Below are positions 24,786 to 37,204 of a stretch of 64,000 nucleotides of DNA, piece after piece. Origin of the DNA: Strobilurus pachycystidiatus (Eukaryota; Basidiomycota; Agaricomycetes; Agaricales; Physalacriaceae); contig JAHLMK010000002.1 in assembly GCA_019915135.1 (NCBI GenBank), positions 1,178,001-1,242,000 on the forward strand. The letters run 5' to 3'. Every line of letters begins with the position of its first letter. Positions within the stretch are counted from its first letter, which is position 1. Below the pieces are notes generated by a model, which saw nothing but the letters and a program-made list of their open reading frames with translations, had not been told where the DNA came from and searched no databases. Position numbers and translations under genes: made by a program.

Positions 24786-26577
24786 AGCGGACTCGACACT
24801 TTTTTCGCAAGAGACCCGCTAAATAGGGATTTCGCCGAATTTGAAAGCGACAACAGGCACTCCTTGTTTGGACCAATTTGGACTAGGTCAAAACCAGGCC
24901 ATTCACTGTGGGAAATGCCGGCGTTCACGCCCTCGCTGGCTTCTTCAATTGACTGGCCCAGGACTGGCCTCTCGCTCTTCCTGCGTCGCTAGGTGACTAC
25001 TGCCTGGCAGCCCGCGCAGCGTCCAGGATCGACGCGTCATGTCGATCAAAATCACTCTTCAGAGCGCTTCTCCGATAGCCTTTCATCCACCTCAACCTAC
25101 AAGCTCAGCTCCAGCCTTAGGCACTCTCTGTCACCGTGTTCTCTGCGTGTCATTTCCCTGTAAAGTCCGCTCGGATCTATGCATCCCCAGTGACAGACGC
25201 CATCGAAGCTTTCATGCTACTCCCGATCTGAGAGTACAAGTCGCGAGCCTATGCGAATGGCGGGAACGGTGGATTACTATCGCCCATGAAACACAACAGC
25301 GCTCCAAAATAGCCTCCGTATCTGACCGTACCTCGTTCAGTCTCCAACTCTGATTCTGTCTACGCTGACATGTCCTTACGTAGTTGTTTCTGCTGGCGCC
25401 TTACTGGTAAGTATTCTATTACCACAGGCGTTACCGCATATTGAACGCCGAACACGCAGGTTCATGACAGCTCCAACTTTTATCACTGCATCTCATTACC
25501 CTATAGGTGTCTTGTGCTTGAGCTCGATGCTAATATCCGTCCACAGGCTCTGACCTGATTGCACATCTCACTGATAGCCGCCTCTCTCATTCCACTTGGA
25601 CTGACATCCAGCCGGTGTCCCCGAACATTTTTCTGATTGCTTCCAGGATGACATGACTTGGACATCGAGTCACGAACTGCTACACGTTGGAGGCTACTTA
25701 TGTCTGGGGTGTCATCATTATTCGACATTCTCTAAGTATTACATAACTTGGGAAGCTACTTAGCCGCGCTTGCTCCCTTCGGATAAGAGGATTTGTTACC
25801 TGGCCGGCGCTCAGCGCTCAGCACTGACTCTATTGCCGGCATCATTCTCAAGCTTTGCTGCAACTTCTCTTCTGCCATGTGCCAAATACTTTCCAAGTCA
25901 TGTATACCTATCTTTAGAAGGCTTTCGCTTGACGGCCTGTAAACCTCACCCTCCCGCCGTTCTAGACATATTGCACAGCGACACTAACAAGCGAGTCCAT
26001 ACTAGCAAGTTTCTACTAGTCGCGATGACTGGATTGAACAGAGTCCCTCAAAATTCACGGGACAGCGCGCGCGTTCCTACCTTACAATCGGTCCTTCTCG
26101 TCCAAGGATAGAATCAGGCGTTTACATTTTTTTGAATCTCCTCCATGGCCAGTACATATACTCAACTTACATATCTTTTGATTGATTTATTTCTACAATC
26201 TGCTAATGACTCATTATACGTGTTCCATGAATTGTATTGCAAGCGCTGGGCATTCACATTCTGCCAGACTGCGAGCACAATGTAAAAAATGTGAGGAATG
26301 CGAATTTAGGCGTCGCCGCCGTACGCGGTGGGCGGAGCGGCGAGAGCCCAGAGGCGTGATTTTGGGGTCGCAGTGTTTGGACAACACCAGCATCACTGTC
26401 CACATCGAGTCAACAACCGCCTCCAGGACGCGTAGGGATAGCAGCCCTGCATAATCTATGCTCGCATGGCGGTCCACTAGAAACAGATGCCTGGCGCATC
26501 TGATAAGAGTGCAAGTGACTCGAACTCCTCTTACCTATATACGTCCATCTCGCATTCTGTTTGCACGCACCTTCACC
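24786..26577. other. 1.8-kb intergenic region between divergent genes
   Basis: No spliced gene could be built here. The open frames (25039-25353, 25770-26111) have no signs of selection or recognisable motifs, and no tRNA A or B box pair is evident. It contains the promoters of the MSB1-like gene and of the prolyl-tRNA synthetase, which fill only part of it. Confidence 0.5.
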
Positions 26578-28967
26578 ATGGATTCGGTCACTCAGGCCTT
26601 GTCCGCACTCTCGCTGAAGCCCTCCACTGTGGACCACGCTGCCACCGACTCCCCGGCATCGTGGAAGGCAGCGCTCGCTACGACCTCCGCGCCCGAACCC
26701 TACCAGCTCCTGAAAACGCTCGTCTACAAGCCAAAAACCGCGAAAACGGCCGTCCCCATCCCCGTCGTTGTTATTGCCCCAGAAACTGTTAACCCAAACT
26801 CCGGAGCCATTGGGAAAAAACTGAATTTGAAGGAGTTGCGATTGGCATCGGAGGATTTGCTGAAGGAATTTTTCTCTCTGGACAAGGACTCGCGTGCGTG
26901 TCTTTGGCAGCTCTTCGCCCTCTCTTTTCTGACCATTATCAGTATCTCCGCTCGCGTTGAACGCCTCCAATTTTTCCAAGGTTGTCACTGTGGTTGATGC
27001 ATCGATCGCATCTTCCACCACCCAATATGCTCTCCATGCTCTATCGTCCAGCTCCACCGCGTTCTTGTCCGGCACGGAGATCGTCTCCTACCTCAAAAGT
27101 CTCGAGACTTCGGAAACAAAGCTGCAAGAGCTCGATCTCGCGGAAAGCGCTTCCGCGCCATCAGGTCCTGTCGCTCCCAAGAATGCCGCCGCGAAGGAGA
27201 AAGATGATGGCAAAATCGAGGGTGCCATTCAGATCGCAGTCGGAGTCAAGAAAGAGGTTGACTTCCCCAACTGGTACACCAATGTAAGGCGTCTTCTCTC
27301 AAAACCTTCCAGCAACCGACGGTGTTTTGTCTTAGGTCTTGATCAAAGCCGACATGCTCGACTACTATAGTGTCAGTGGATGCTATATCCTCAAGCCATG
27401 GTCCTATAGCATTTGGGAATCCATTCAACGTTCGTGTGGCGCTATCGTCTCTTGCGATGGCAGCTTATCTTTCCTAAGGCTGGTTCGACGATGAGATCAA
27501 GGAACTAGGCGTGCAGAACTCTTACTTCCCGATGTTTATCTCGGCCAAGGTCCTGGAGCGTGAGAAGGACCACATCGAGGGTTTCTCTCCGGAGGTGGCT
27601 TGGGTGACAAGAGCGTGCGTTCTTCTCAACAGTTCCGAAATACACCCATTCAACATCATTCCATAGTGGCAACTCAGAACTTGACGAGCACATCGCCATT
27701 CGTCCCACATCCGAGACCGCGATGTATCCATACTACTCGAAATGGATCAGAAGTCATCGCGACTTGCCGCTGAAGCTCAACCAATGGAACAGCGTGGTGC
27801 GATGGGAGTTCAAGAATCCTCAGCCATTCCTCCGTACTCGTGAATTCCTCTGGCAGGAGGGCCACACTGCTTTCCTTACCAAGAGAGAGGCGGACGTCGA
27901 AGTGCGACAAATTCTCGACCTGTATCGTCGAGTATACGAAGATCTCCTTGCGGTCCCCGTTATCCCTGGTATCAAGTCGGAGAAGGAGAAGTTCGCTGGC
28001 GGTCTTTACACTACTACCATCGAAGGTTTCATCCCTACGACTGGTCGCGGCATTCAAGCCGCCACTTCACACTGCCTCGGCCAGAACTTTTCCAGGCCGG
28101 AGATGTTCAACATTACCGTGGAGGATCCCAATGACCCGACTGGCCCCAAACTCAACGTCTGGCAGAACTCATGGGGTCTGTCAACGCGAACCATTGGTGT
28201 GATGGTCATGGTGCACGGAGACAACCAGGGCCTGGTACTTCCTCCGCGTGTAGCGAGCATCCAGGTTGTCGTCATTCCTTGCGGTATTACTGCCAAGACC
28301 ACCGATGAATCCCGCGCCAAAATCAATTCTGCTTGCGACGATCTCGCAAAGACCTTGAAGAAGGCCGGCATCCGCTCTCGAGCTGATCTTCGTGAAGGTT
28401 ACACGCCGGGTTACAAATTTAATGACTGGGAACAGAAGGGTGTTCCCCTTCGGTTGGAAATCGGACCCAACGATCTTGCGAAGCAGCAGACGCTGACTGT
28501 ACGTCGCGACACCGGAGTCAAGAACCCCATATCCATGGATGGTGTCAGCACCACCGTCGCTGCCCTTCTCGAAACCATCCAGAACGACATGTTCAAGAAG
28601 GCACAAGATACGTACCGGGGACGCCTGAGGGAAGTGACCAAGTGGGAGGATGTCGTGCCGACGTTGGACGACAAGTGCGTTGCAGTCATGCCGTGGTGTG
28701 AGGTTGAAGCATGCGAGGATGATATCAAGGAGCGCAGCGCCACCGCCAAATCGTGAGCTAACTTGTGTTTTTTCCGCGTCTCTCTGCCTGACTTCTTGTT
28801 CTTACAGCAACGAGCCGCAAGATGAGCGCGCGCCGTCTGCCGGAGCCAAATCACTCGCTATTCCTTTCGACCAGTCTCTCTGGACTCCCATCGAGCCTGG
28901 CAAGACGAAATGCCCGGCGTGTGGCAAAGACGCCAAGCGCTGGACAATGTTCGGGCGCTCATATTAG
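26578..28967 (+). CDS. Cytosolic prolyl-tRNA synthetase
   Basis: Class II aminoacyl-tRNA synthetase that charges tRNA(Pro). Start ATG 26578 ([16 protein letters not shown]). The first 220 residues resemble the N-terminal YbaK/ProX-like editing-type domain of fungal ProRS. The catalytic part begins DFPNWYTN and runs through [16 protein letters not shown] and [15 protein letters not shown] (motif 2) to the Gly-rich motif 3 region around 28175-28215. An anticodon-binding domain follows ([35 protein letters not shown]). The eukaryotic/archaeal-type C-terminal zinc domain contains CEVEACEDD and CPACGK and ends in GRSY before the stop at 28965-28967. Introns lie at about 26894-26943, 27284-27336, 27429-27482, 27616-27666 and 28757-28807. 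It appears complete and functional. Confidence 0.92.
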
Positions 28968-29882
28968 TATGACTTTTGCACCATAGTATCTAGAGTGAAA
29001 TTTGCATCGATGTACAAAACAATTCTCCTCAACCCGCGTCTGGCAATGGATGGAAGTTGTCGGCTCTAGATTATGCAGACATACTTGGTGTATCTATGAG
29101 TGTGCCAATGACCTACACCACAAGTCAATCGTGATGTCGGATTGGCATCACCAGGTAATCACAATGGGCACAGGTGCCTGACATCGCCATTGTCTTGAGA
29201 CATGATCAATTTGACCAAGGATGCTCAGATCAAAATGTCAGTATTCTGACGCGAGATGCCAATTTGACGTTGATTGCACATGAGTTTCAGTGTTCCACTA
29301 GTTTGGTCAGACACCAACATGTTATCACCCGGGAGTAATTCTAGCCGTGTTTGTGTCCGGGACAGATATATCAAGAGATGCTCAGATCACAGTCAGCTCT
29401 GCTGTCAATGTGTATTCTTGGCCAGTGTGTCAAATGCATTGGTTTCCTGAGACATTGATGTCTGAGTTCACAACAATAAAGGATTTCTCAGACATAAATT
29501 GATGATGAGAGCTCAGAGCAATGTATTAGCGTCCGTCCTGGACATAAATCACCAATTCGTGATGCCAGCCAAATTTCAATGGCGTGCTGGAATTTGCTTG
29601 TTGTGTGGCGTTGTTGCCGAGCCATGCTGCCGGCAACTGGCAGTGACTACCGGAGTCGCACATAGCCAAGACACGCAATCAATGATCAGTGCTCAGCATT
29701 TGACGCGTTTGTCCCAGGTTTGCCCGTTGCAGCGTGCACACTCAGTGCTCACTGTCCCCCTCCCCCTCAAACTGAGTGACCTTCAATCCATATGTGAGCA
29801 CCACCAACCGGCCCACCGTCTGAGCCCAGCCCATCATCTAAGCTCAACCCATACCTCAGCTCCCGTTGCCGTCACTTCTGCT
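28968..29882. other. Gene-poor transition into the repeat island
   Basis: About 0.9 kb with no convincing gene. The frame at 29499-29885 ends at the MITE border and shows no known motif. Confidence 0.4.
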
Positions 29883-30954
29883 TAGAGACCTTCACGAGTC
29901 CTGACTCGAGTAGACTCGGACTCGCGGCCGTGAGTACTCATGGCTGAAATCTATGCTCGCGACTCGTGAAAGGACTCACGCTACAGAGACTCGAGTCCCG
30001 CGAGTCGAGTACTCACGGGTCGGACGAGTACTCGTCAGTATTTGAGTTGTTGTGAGTACTCGCAAGTACTCTAACGAGTACTCGCATACGACTTGCAGAA
30101 TAGCGTTCATACCCGACGAATCCCCCCGCACAATTGTGCAAGGGGCCTCAGCCGTGTATGAGTATGCTGAGGGGGACGTAACAGACAATGGTGTGTGTGG
30201 AGTGCTGGTGATGGTGATGGTGACATAGATAGTGCCAGATACCTAGAGAGTAGTTAGTCTAGATAGATGGTGTCAAGTGACGCCATTGTATGAATGAAAT
30301 ACGGTAAGACGTACCTTTCTGTGCAGCGTTGTCTGCAGACGCGCCACACACCGTCTTCCCGCCACCTCCGCTCTTGATGCCTGCTCAACGGCTGGCGGAA
30401 GCCTCTACCACGGTTGTCGGTGTCGGCATCCACGTCGTTTGTTGTCGTTCGTCCGCTGCTGCCCTTTTGAGGGGCTTACGCGGACACTAACCGCCGTTGC
30501 TAGGGCCGCGATGCCCTAGCAACGGCAGTTGGATGTTGTCCTAGCCCTCTTGTGGGGCATCTGAGAGTCGTCCGATGCCAGCTGACGGCTGTCAGGCTGG
30601 CGGGGTTGACAAATTGTCAAGCCCCGTGGTGGTGGTGAGAGGAAGAGTCGAATCAGTCAATCCGAGTCGATCACGATCTCGGGATCAGAGTATTGATCCC
30701 GGAGATCCTGATCTAACAAACGGCGAGCGTGCACCTCTACGCAAAAACTTCCGAGGTCATTGACCATCGGAGTTTGAAGCGAGTCTTTGTGAGTACTCGC
30801 GATGAGTACTCACAGCACTGAGGACGTGCCCGCGACTCGTGCCGGGACCCGAGCTGGCAAGATCCGAGAGTCTCACGAGTCGAGTCCCCGGGATCGCCGA
30901 GGCGAGTCGAGTCCCGAGTACTCGTGTGACTCTTGAGACTCGTGAAGGTCACTA
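29883..30954. mobile_element. hAT-like MITE, complete copy with 8-bp target duplication
   Basis: The ends are TAGAGACCTTCACGAGTC and, as reverse complement of the right end, TAGTGACCTTCACGAGTC (17 of 18 match). Both sides are flanked by the identical 8-mer CTTCTGCT (29875-29882 and 30955-30962). TAG termini and 8-bp duplications are typical of hAT elements. The 1,072-bp interior is rich in ACTCG and GAGTACTC motifs near both ends, as expected for subterminal transposase-binding repeats, and has no transposase frame. Its first 417 bp recur at 63582-64000. Confidence 0.88.
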
Positions 30955-32390
30955 CTTCTGCTTACTTCGCCGCTTACTACTTTAACTTGAAGCTCCTTGT
31001 TCAGGCTTTGCTATCACCAGTGTTCTATGCCTTCACTCCCGGTACTTCAATCAGACATGTCATTCAAGCTCTGTCCGTCATATGAAAGACATCTCAATAA
31101 ACTAAGCATGTCTGAGTCTCTGTTGACAATGTGAGCTTCTTGGTAATCTTGCAGTAAGTGGTTCCCTTATGGCCACTTACATCTCAGTGACACATCTCTC
31201 ACTGTAAGAGAATGTCACAGATCTCAACACTCCGGAGACCCGCCGCGCATTGGGAAGCCTGTTGTGGAGCTGATGTCTACATTGTCTAGCCCGACTGCAA
31301 ACTGCCAATTGATCTGTGCTTTGACCTCGACACACTGGATGATGGATCCGTCTGTGGTGTCTTTAACTGGCACTGGTAGGTGGAGTATTCTTTGCGGTAC
31401 CCAGCTTAGGTCCCGCTGGATGGCACACCTGAGTAAAACAAGGGTGGAACTCTCTTGCAGTGACAAGAGCAATGTTGTACAATAGATCTACTACTAGTAG
31501 TAGGTCTTGAATGAATTCCTCAAACAGCTACATAAGTATTGGCAGGCAATGGCAGCTGGCAGAGAGCGAGACATCTTAGTTTCAACGTGTTGTGTAACCT
31601 TAGGATTGCGCAAGCATAGATCACAGCGCCCGACATGCAATCAGCGCACTCAAGGTCCAAGGAATGTCTCAATGGCCAATGGGGGTGGCATTGCTTTACT
31701 GTGGCATGCACCGAGCACTTGAACATAAGTATGTAAAGATGTTTGGGCAGGGCATACCGTAGATTCAATACATGATCTGCTTGCTATAGCCTGCAAAGCG
31801 GGCGTACAAGAACACGGTTATAGCCAACATTATAGGCTGTGCTAAAGCGTGTAAAAGCTACCCAAAGGGCTTGCATGTCCTTGGTCTGTGTTATCCCCGC
31901 TTTGGGTTTGCTGGATTGCTGCGCCTCGCGCTGCCCCGAATGCCCGCTTTGGGTTTGTTGAATCACCGCACCTTGCGCTGGCCCAAAATGGTCCAGAATG
32001 TATATATGTGGCGTTGGGACCACCTGATTGTCCCGTCCATCAGATCTAGTTAGATTGAATACCCGGGCCGCACTATTAAATGTAATTAGACTGATTTGAT
32101 CCAGGAACTGCGTCAAGCAATAGCTGGCCTGTGTCGAGGTGAACTTGGGGCTTATTTCTACTACCTTCCGGCGGGTATGTCTGAGCCCGCCGCCGACGTC
32201 AGGTACACTCTCGTTCCCAATCCGTCCATCTAGCGCACCGGCCTGATCTTGCGTGATCGCTGACTCTCGGACCCTTGTCCGACATCATTGCACCGTCTGA
32301 TGGGTGCCCCGCCCGTCATCCCGACGCGTTGCTCGCTATACATACAATAAATTACAAATAAAGATATTGAATACATGGATAATTACACTA
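30955..32390. other. Repeat-island spacer with a small tandem duplication
   Basis: No gene could be supported in this 1.4 kb. An imperfect duplication of about 45 bp, beginning CCCGCTTTGGGTTTG, lies near 31898-31992. The frame at 31264-31485 (+) has no family resemblance that I can name. Confidence 0.4.
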
Positions 32391-35166
32391 CTACTTGTCC
32401 TCACTTATAGATAGTAAGAAAAATTGCTCTGCCAACTCAGCCTCATAATCCTCATCGTCGGAGTCAACATCCGCCTCAGCAGCGGCGGGAGCCTCCATTG
32501 CCATACTAACATGTGCGCCTGCTTCACCGCCATCGATCTCAGATGGCCCGCCTCCTTGCGCACTCGCTGGGGACGCAGGTGGCGCAGCTGGCGGCTCCAG
32601 CGACTCCTCTCCAATGAGGGGAGGACGGGCGGCATCCAGGAGGACTGGACTTGGTCGTAAGGCCCGATCGAGTCGTTGTCCGGGACGGAGGTTGCCTGTG
32701 AAGCCTTTGTGGACGGATAGCTTTGCCAGCTTTTGCAGATGTGTGTTGTTGAAGCGCGCTCGTCCTTGCCAATGACAATCGATGTGGAAGGCAATACGCC
32801 TATTGATTTGCGCCCATTCAACTTGCTTGTCGTGGATGTACTGGTCCTCGTCGCGGATGTAGGTCACAAATCTTTGTATCTCGCTGTTGAGGCGGTTGAT
32901 CTCCGATCTCCTCACGGGCGCGCAGAATCTTGAAGTGCTAGTCAAGTAGAAGGCGGCCTCAGGGCTGAGCCCAATCCGCACCTGAGATGTTGTTACGAGA
33001 GTCCCGGAAAAGATTGAAGTTGGATAAGAAAGTCCTCCTCGTCCTTGTCCTCCTTGTCCTCCCTGTCCTCGTCCTTGTCCTCCTGCGGCTTGCAAGGTAC
33101 GCCGCTGTCGCTGCATTCCTTTTAGGGTTTTAAAGTTCAGTCCATGTGGACCGGTAAGACCGGTGAACTGGACCGGACTGGACCAGCCACATGACCAGTC
33201 CAACATGGACCGGTCCTACCAGTCCTACCAATCCCGGTTCTAGTTCCAGAATTCAATCCAGATTTATTAGGACTGGTAAAGACTGGTCTAGGACCGGTTT
33301 GGACCGGTCTATTCAGGGGCCAGTTAGGACCAGTCAAATGTCCCCCAAAAGGGTCGTTATATATGAATTTACGGTAAACTTACCTTGACTTAACCGGTTT
33401 AATGGTAAACTTTCCATGACTTACATACTTATATGATATATTTAGCTGCACATACTCTCTCATATTTAAAAATTACATCTTACTGTGGCTCAAAGATATC
33501 ATGCAAGCCTAACAAGTCATTAATTCAACTGTCATATACTATCTAATCTATATGATAAACTTATATAATGGTAAACTTACCAAAAGAAATTGCGAAAATG
33601 TAAGTTTGAGCTTGTAATAATATGAACCGGTCCTAGACCGGTTTAGAACCGCAAACCGGACTGATTAAGACCGGTTTCTCTGCGGTCCTAACCAGTCCAG
33701 TCCTAGGTCCAGCCAAATTTAAGGATTTGGTGGACCGGTCCGGTTCCCAGTCCATGACCTTAGAGGTCAAAAGACCGGACTTTTAAACTCTAGTTCCTTC
33801 CTTGGTTTCTTCACCAACTCTCCGCTCTTGAGCTTCCTTGCCACCTCTTTGTCATGCTCCTTGGCCTCTGTTTTTGACATCACCACCCAGCGGCAAGCAC
33901 CAGAGCGCCAAAGAGTGACAACTGCTCTCAAGGCCTCCGCCGTTCCGATAAGTAACGGAGAGATGAGCGGTACTTCTTGCGGCCAGCCAATAATTTGAAT
34001 GCGATACTTTTACTTGACCTTGATCTCGTAGCCGGGCGAGTAGACCATCCTCACTCGGAGCCTATGCGTTACGAGGCCTGATGATATATTTATTAGTGTG
34101 CAATAGTGGACTAAACAAATGCTTACGAAGGCCTGATATAATGCTATTGCTGAGTTCCGTTTGTAGTTTGGGCCAAGCGTCCTGAGCAATGTCGAGTGCT
34201 GCAAATAACGATGAGAAAGCGCACCCCAAAGGAAATACCAACATACTTGAGCCCCGAGAAGAGCAAAAATTGTCAAAAAGCCGGGTGACATCCTCCACTC
34301 CGCGCCCCAGGACGTGTGGCACAAAGTCCAGCGATCCTGAGCTCTCAATGCCCGCGTGCAAAGAAAGCAATGCTTTCTATTCCTGTTTGCGCGCTGAAAC
34401 GTTGGAGCTAAAGAAGTATGAGAGATGAAAAGCGGACAATGGAACAAAGACTGACCTCTGTTTGAAGACGATTGACCGTCGTCACGGCGTCCATCTCCAC
34501 CGCTTTATTTGTCGCTCTTGCCTCAACCTTGGCCAGCGCTCAATCCTTGACCAGATCATCGTGTAGCTTCTGCTTGCGCTCCTTAGAGAGGTTTGTCCAA
34601 CAAGAATCATTGTTGTCCCGGCTCACAAGGTTGGGCACGCGCAGACGTTTGCCTTGGGGACAATCTAAAACGACGCATTAACACCTCTTTGTTGTAGATT
34701 AAGTGGAAGTAATTGCACCTTTGTTGAGCTCCTTGGCCTTTGCATGTGTAATCGCGTTAGCAAGATTGGGAGCGCGCTCCTTCTTGAGAATTGTTTGCTG
34801 CGTGCAACGTTTGCAAACAGCTTCCAAAGTGACGCCGTGCTCCTTGGCCATTGCTGCCATCTTCTGCTCATTATTGTGTTGAAGCTGTACCACCGCCTCA
34901 TCAAACAAACACCTCTTGTCATGCCTTTTTTGGCGGCGAAGAATGGTGTCGGCGTCTGTGGAGGCAACGTGGCACTCGTTTTGTGGGCGGAGGGCGATGA
35001 TGTCGAATTGCGGATTTTGCTGGGCGTGCGATGTTGCTTGCTGGAGAGAAGGCAGAAGGGCACTATTGTCCCAACCGGCAGTTTGGCAAATGTCATTGGC
35101 CGTGACAGATGATGGACTGTTCAAAGTTGGAACAGAGGTTGTCATGTTTGATGGAGTGGCGGACAT
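32391..35166 (-). pseudogene. Decayed member of an Agaricomycete multi-copy family of unknown function
   Basis: Minus-strand pieces can be followed from ATG 35166 (MSATPSNMTTSV) through a coiled, charged N-terminus (KERKQKLHDDLVKD near 34550), a central part (AQTGIESIAFFARGH, then SLDFVPHVLGRG) and a late part (IQIIGWPQEVPL, WRSGACRWVVMSK, VKKPRKE near 33805). It continues at 33117 as GMQRQRRTLQAA to the stop at 32391. I recall this layout from large families of unnamed proteins common in Agaricomycete repeat regions, but cannot give a function. The copy is broken: in-frame TGA at 34540-34542, a one-base frame change near 34350, and a 670-bp MITE at 33123-33792 between KKPRK and GMQRQ. The C-terminal tail is Gly/Gln-rich then acidic. 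Confidence 0.6.
33123..33792. mobile_element. hAT-like MITE inserted in the decayed gene
   Basis: The ends are TAGGGTTTTAAAGTTCAGTC and TAGAGTTTAAAAGTCCGGTC (as reverse complement of the right end), about 16 of 20 matching. The 8-bp flanks ATTCCTTT (33115-33122) and GTTCCTTC (33793-33800) match at 6 of 8, so the insertion is old. Both ends carry many copies of ACCGG/CCGGT, arranged like subterminal repeats; the middle is AT-rich. There is no coding capacity. Confidence 0.65.
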
Positions 35167-35573
35167 GGATGCTTAACTGCTGCAAATTGGGCAAAGATGA
35201 GCGGGCAAAAGAAGAGTGACGGTAAATCAACAAACCCACCTGACGAGACATGGTGCTATTTGTTATTGCAAGGAGGTACGCTGGGTATGCACCGCAGGCG
35301 GAGAAAAATTTGCTTGTAGTGGGAGCTGAAAGAGGAAGGCAGGCGTCAAACTTGCAGGGCACGTGTCAAGTAAACTTGTCCTCACACCACCACTTTTCCA
35401 CCGCAAACCAGTGTACATCCCGCCCGCTTTGCGCGTCTTTCCCGCGCTTCTACGCGGAGGCACCGCTCTAGGGATATGTCTGTGCCTTAGTCAGTCTGCT
35501 GATATGGAAGGCGTATCAGGAGCTTGGCCGCATGGTCGGGCTTCACCCTGACTTAGCTTTACCACTGCTGCCA

Positions 35574-36881
35574 TGAACACCCTCAATGCTGTCGGTACGC
35601 AAGCAGGTTTGTCGCCTATTCTCAACGCTAACACGCCTTCAACTTCACTCTTGCAGCTTCAATGTTGCTGGGCTCCGCAAGTACGTCTTTCTCACATCCT
35701 CCATCCTCCGCAATAGCTGTATGCCAACTCCCACCTCTCAGCCTCTTGACCCTCCTCACCGACAAAAAACCCTCCGCCTGCAACAGTAATCGGGCTTCAG
35801 CCAGGCTTTTCTAGCATTAATTGTGCAAGTGGTCACTCAAGTGCGCCATTACTTTTTCTCCACCATCCGCTTCTTATCTAAACTCTTGTAGTGCCTACAA
35901 ACGACAACTTGGCCCGTTTCATTTCAAGCTCATCACCGTCCAAAGCTGCTGGAGTTCGCTCCGTCCATTGTGAGTGCTTGTTAGTTTGAATGTGTCTTTC
36001 ATCTGATGGCAAAGCTAGTCGAGGACTTACTGAGTCCTTCCGAGTCTAAATCCTCGAGGAGCAAAAGCCCAACACCATGGCATCAAGCCTCTCCCCTCGA
36101 TCCTACTCGGACGGCGTGCTTTTTGCCCAATTTCCGCTTCCCAGCCCCGCGTCGTCAGCGGTTGGCCGCGACATCTACGAGTCCTTCGAGCAGCAACCGA
36201 GGGAAATCCTCAGGCGGCCCACAGTAACTCCGCAACGCCAGCAGCCCTACAGATATATCCACTGCCAGCCCTCCCATTGTCCAGGCTGCTGTCACAGTGC
36301 CTGCTGCTCCCCAGCCTGCCGACGCCGCCGTTGAGCCTGCCGCTGCCGCCCAGTCCACGGACAAACTTGCCGAGACAGGCGATAGCTTTGAGACGGCCAT
36401 CATGCTCTTTGACTCTGATGAGAGCCCTCCTTCATTGCCCGTCGGAGATTCTGACGAGAGCTCTCCTGCGTCGCCCTCGCAGGCTAATTCCTATGAGGAT
36501 AACAACTTATGGGAAGAGCCGTCTGGTCAGCTTGCCGCTTCCTGCGAGCTCAACTCCGATGCAAATAACGCCGCCGCCATCAGCTGGGGTAGTGCTGGCT
36601 GGGACAACAACCAGACGGGCTCAAGTACGTGTCATGCTTGAAGTCTGTCGCCAATTACTCCCCCATTTTCTTACCTGGAGTTTGAGGACTCCATCTTCGC
36701 CAAGGACGTCTGGTGGGTGGTTTTCCGGGGTACTTATCCTGGGGTGTATCATGGACGCGACACCGTCGTTGAGGCAAACGGTAAGAACCACGGACGTCCT
36801 CTTCCAGCGTGGACGGAGGCGGAGGCCAACAAGCTGATGGCGCACGCTGTAGCCGCTGACAAGATCCATCGTAATCCCTGA
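35574..36881 (+). pseudogene. Spliced unknown gene with a short WWVVFRG-type C-terminal domain, possibly decayed
   Basis: From ATG 35574 (MNTLNAV) short exons can be joined through introns at about 35596-35656 and beyond. The middle part has a Ser/Pro/Ala-rich then acidic stretch (DSDESPPSLPVGDSDE near 36415). The end is clear: EFEDSIFAKDVWWVVFRGTYPGVYHG, then a Trp-containing helix to stop TGA 36879-36881. The reading frame between 36630 and 36690 contains TGA (36639-36641) unless an intron of unusual position removes it, and the frame also changes near 36240. The WWVVFRG...GVY pattern resembles the small N-terminal domain of some RNase H/viroplasmin-type proteins; this is a weak inference. 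Confidence 0.4.
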
Positions 36882-37204
36882 GGGGCATAGTTATTTTGTT
36901 CACTTCTTCACAAGTCTTGTACATCTATATTCTTCCTGTTCATGTATTTGATTCTGCTCTGTAATTTCATTTTTGTTAGGCGATCACTCTCTATCTCACA
37001 TTAAGCATCAAGATAAAACTTAGGGTTGAAACACCATGCAAGTCATAAAAGTAGGTAACGATGTGACACGAGTGGGTGATTAGTAGGGCAACTAGATCTG
37101 TTAATATAGCAGTGTGCGCTCGCATTGCACTTTGTCAAGATTGCCAGCTACAGCATGAAGCAATATGTCCTGGACGCAGTCGTTGAGTAGCTTCAGCCGT
37201 CTGA
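36882..37204. other. Spacer
   Basis: About 320 bp between two 3' ends; nothing recognisable. Confidence 0.4.

Noticed and set aside
24786..26577. Possible tRNA or small gene in the long intergenic region
   Set aside because: No cloverleaf-compatible A/B box pair and no spliced frame were found by eye. Decisive would be a tRNAscan run, which I could not make.
29930..30090. Repeated GAGTACTCG/ACTCG motifs suggesting a CRISPR-like or satellite array
   Set aside because: Spacing is irregular, motifs occur in both orientations, and they lie inside a TIR-bounded MITE. This is a eukaryotic genome, and subterminal repeats explain them.
29883..30954. Reading the first MITE as a Mutator-like element with a 10-bp target duplication
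   Set aside because: Shifting the border by one base gives TAG termini and an 8-bp duplication (CTTCTGCT), which agrees with the other three hAT-like elements here.
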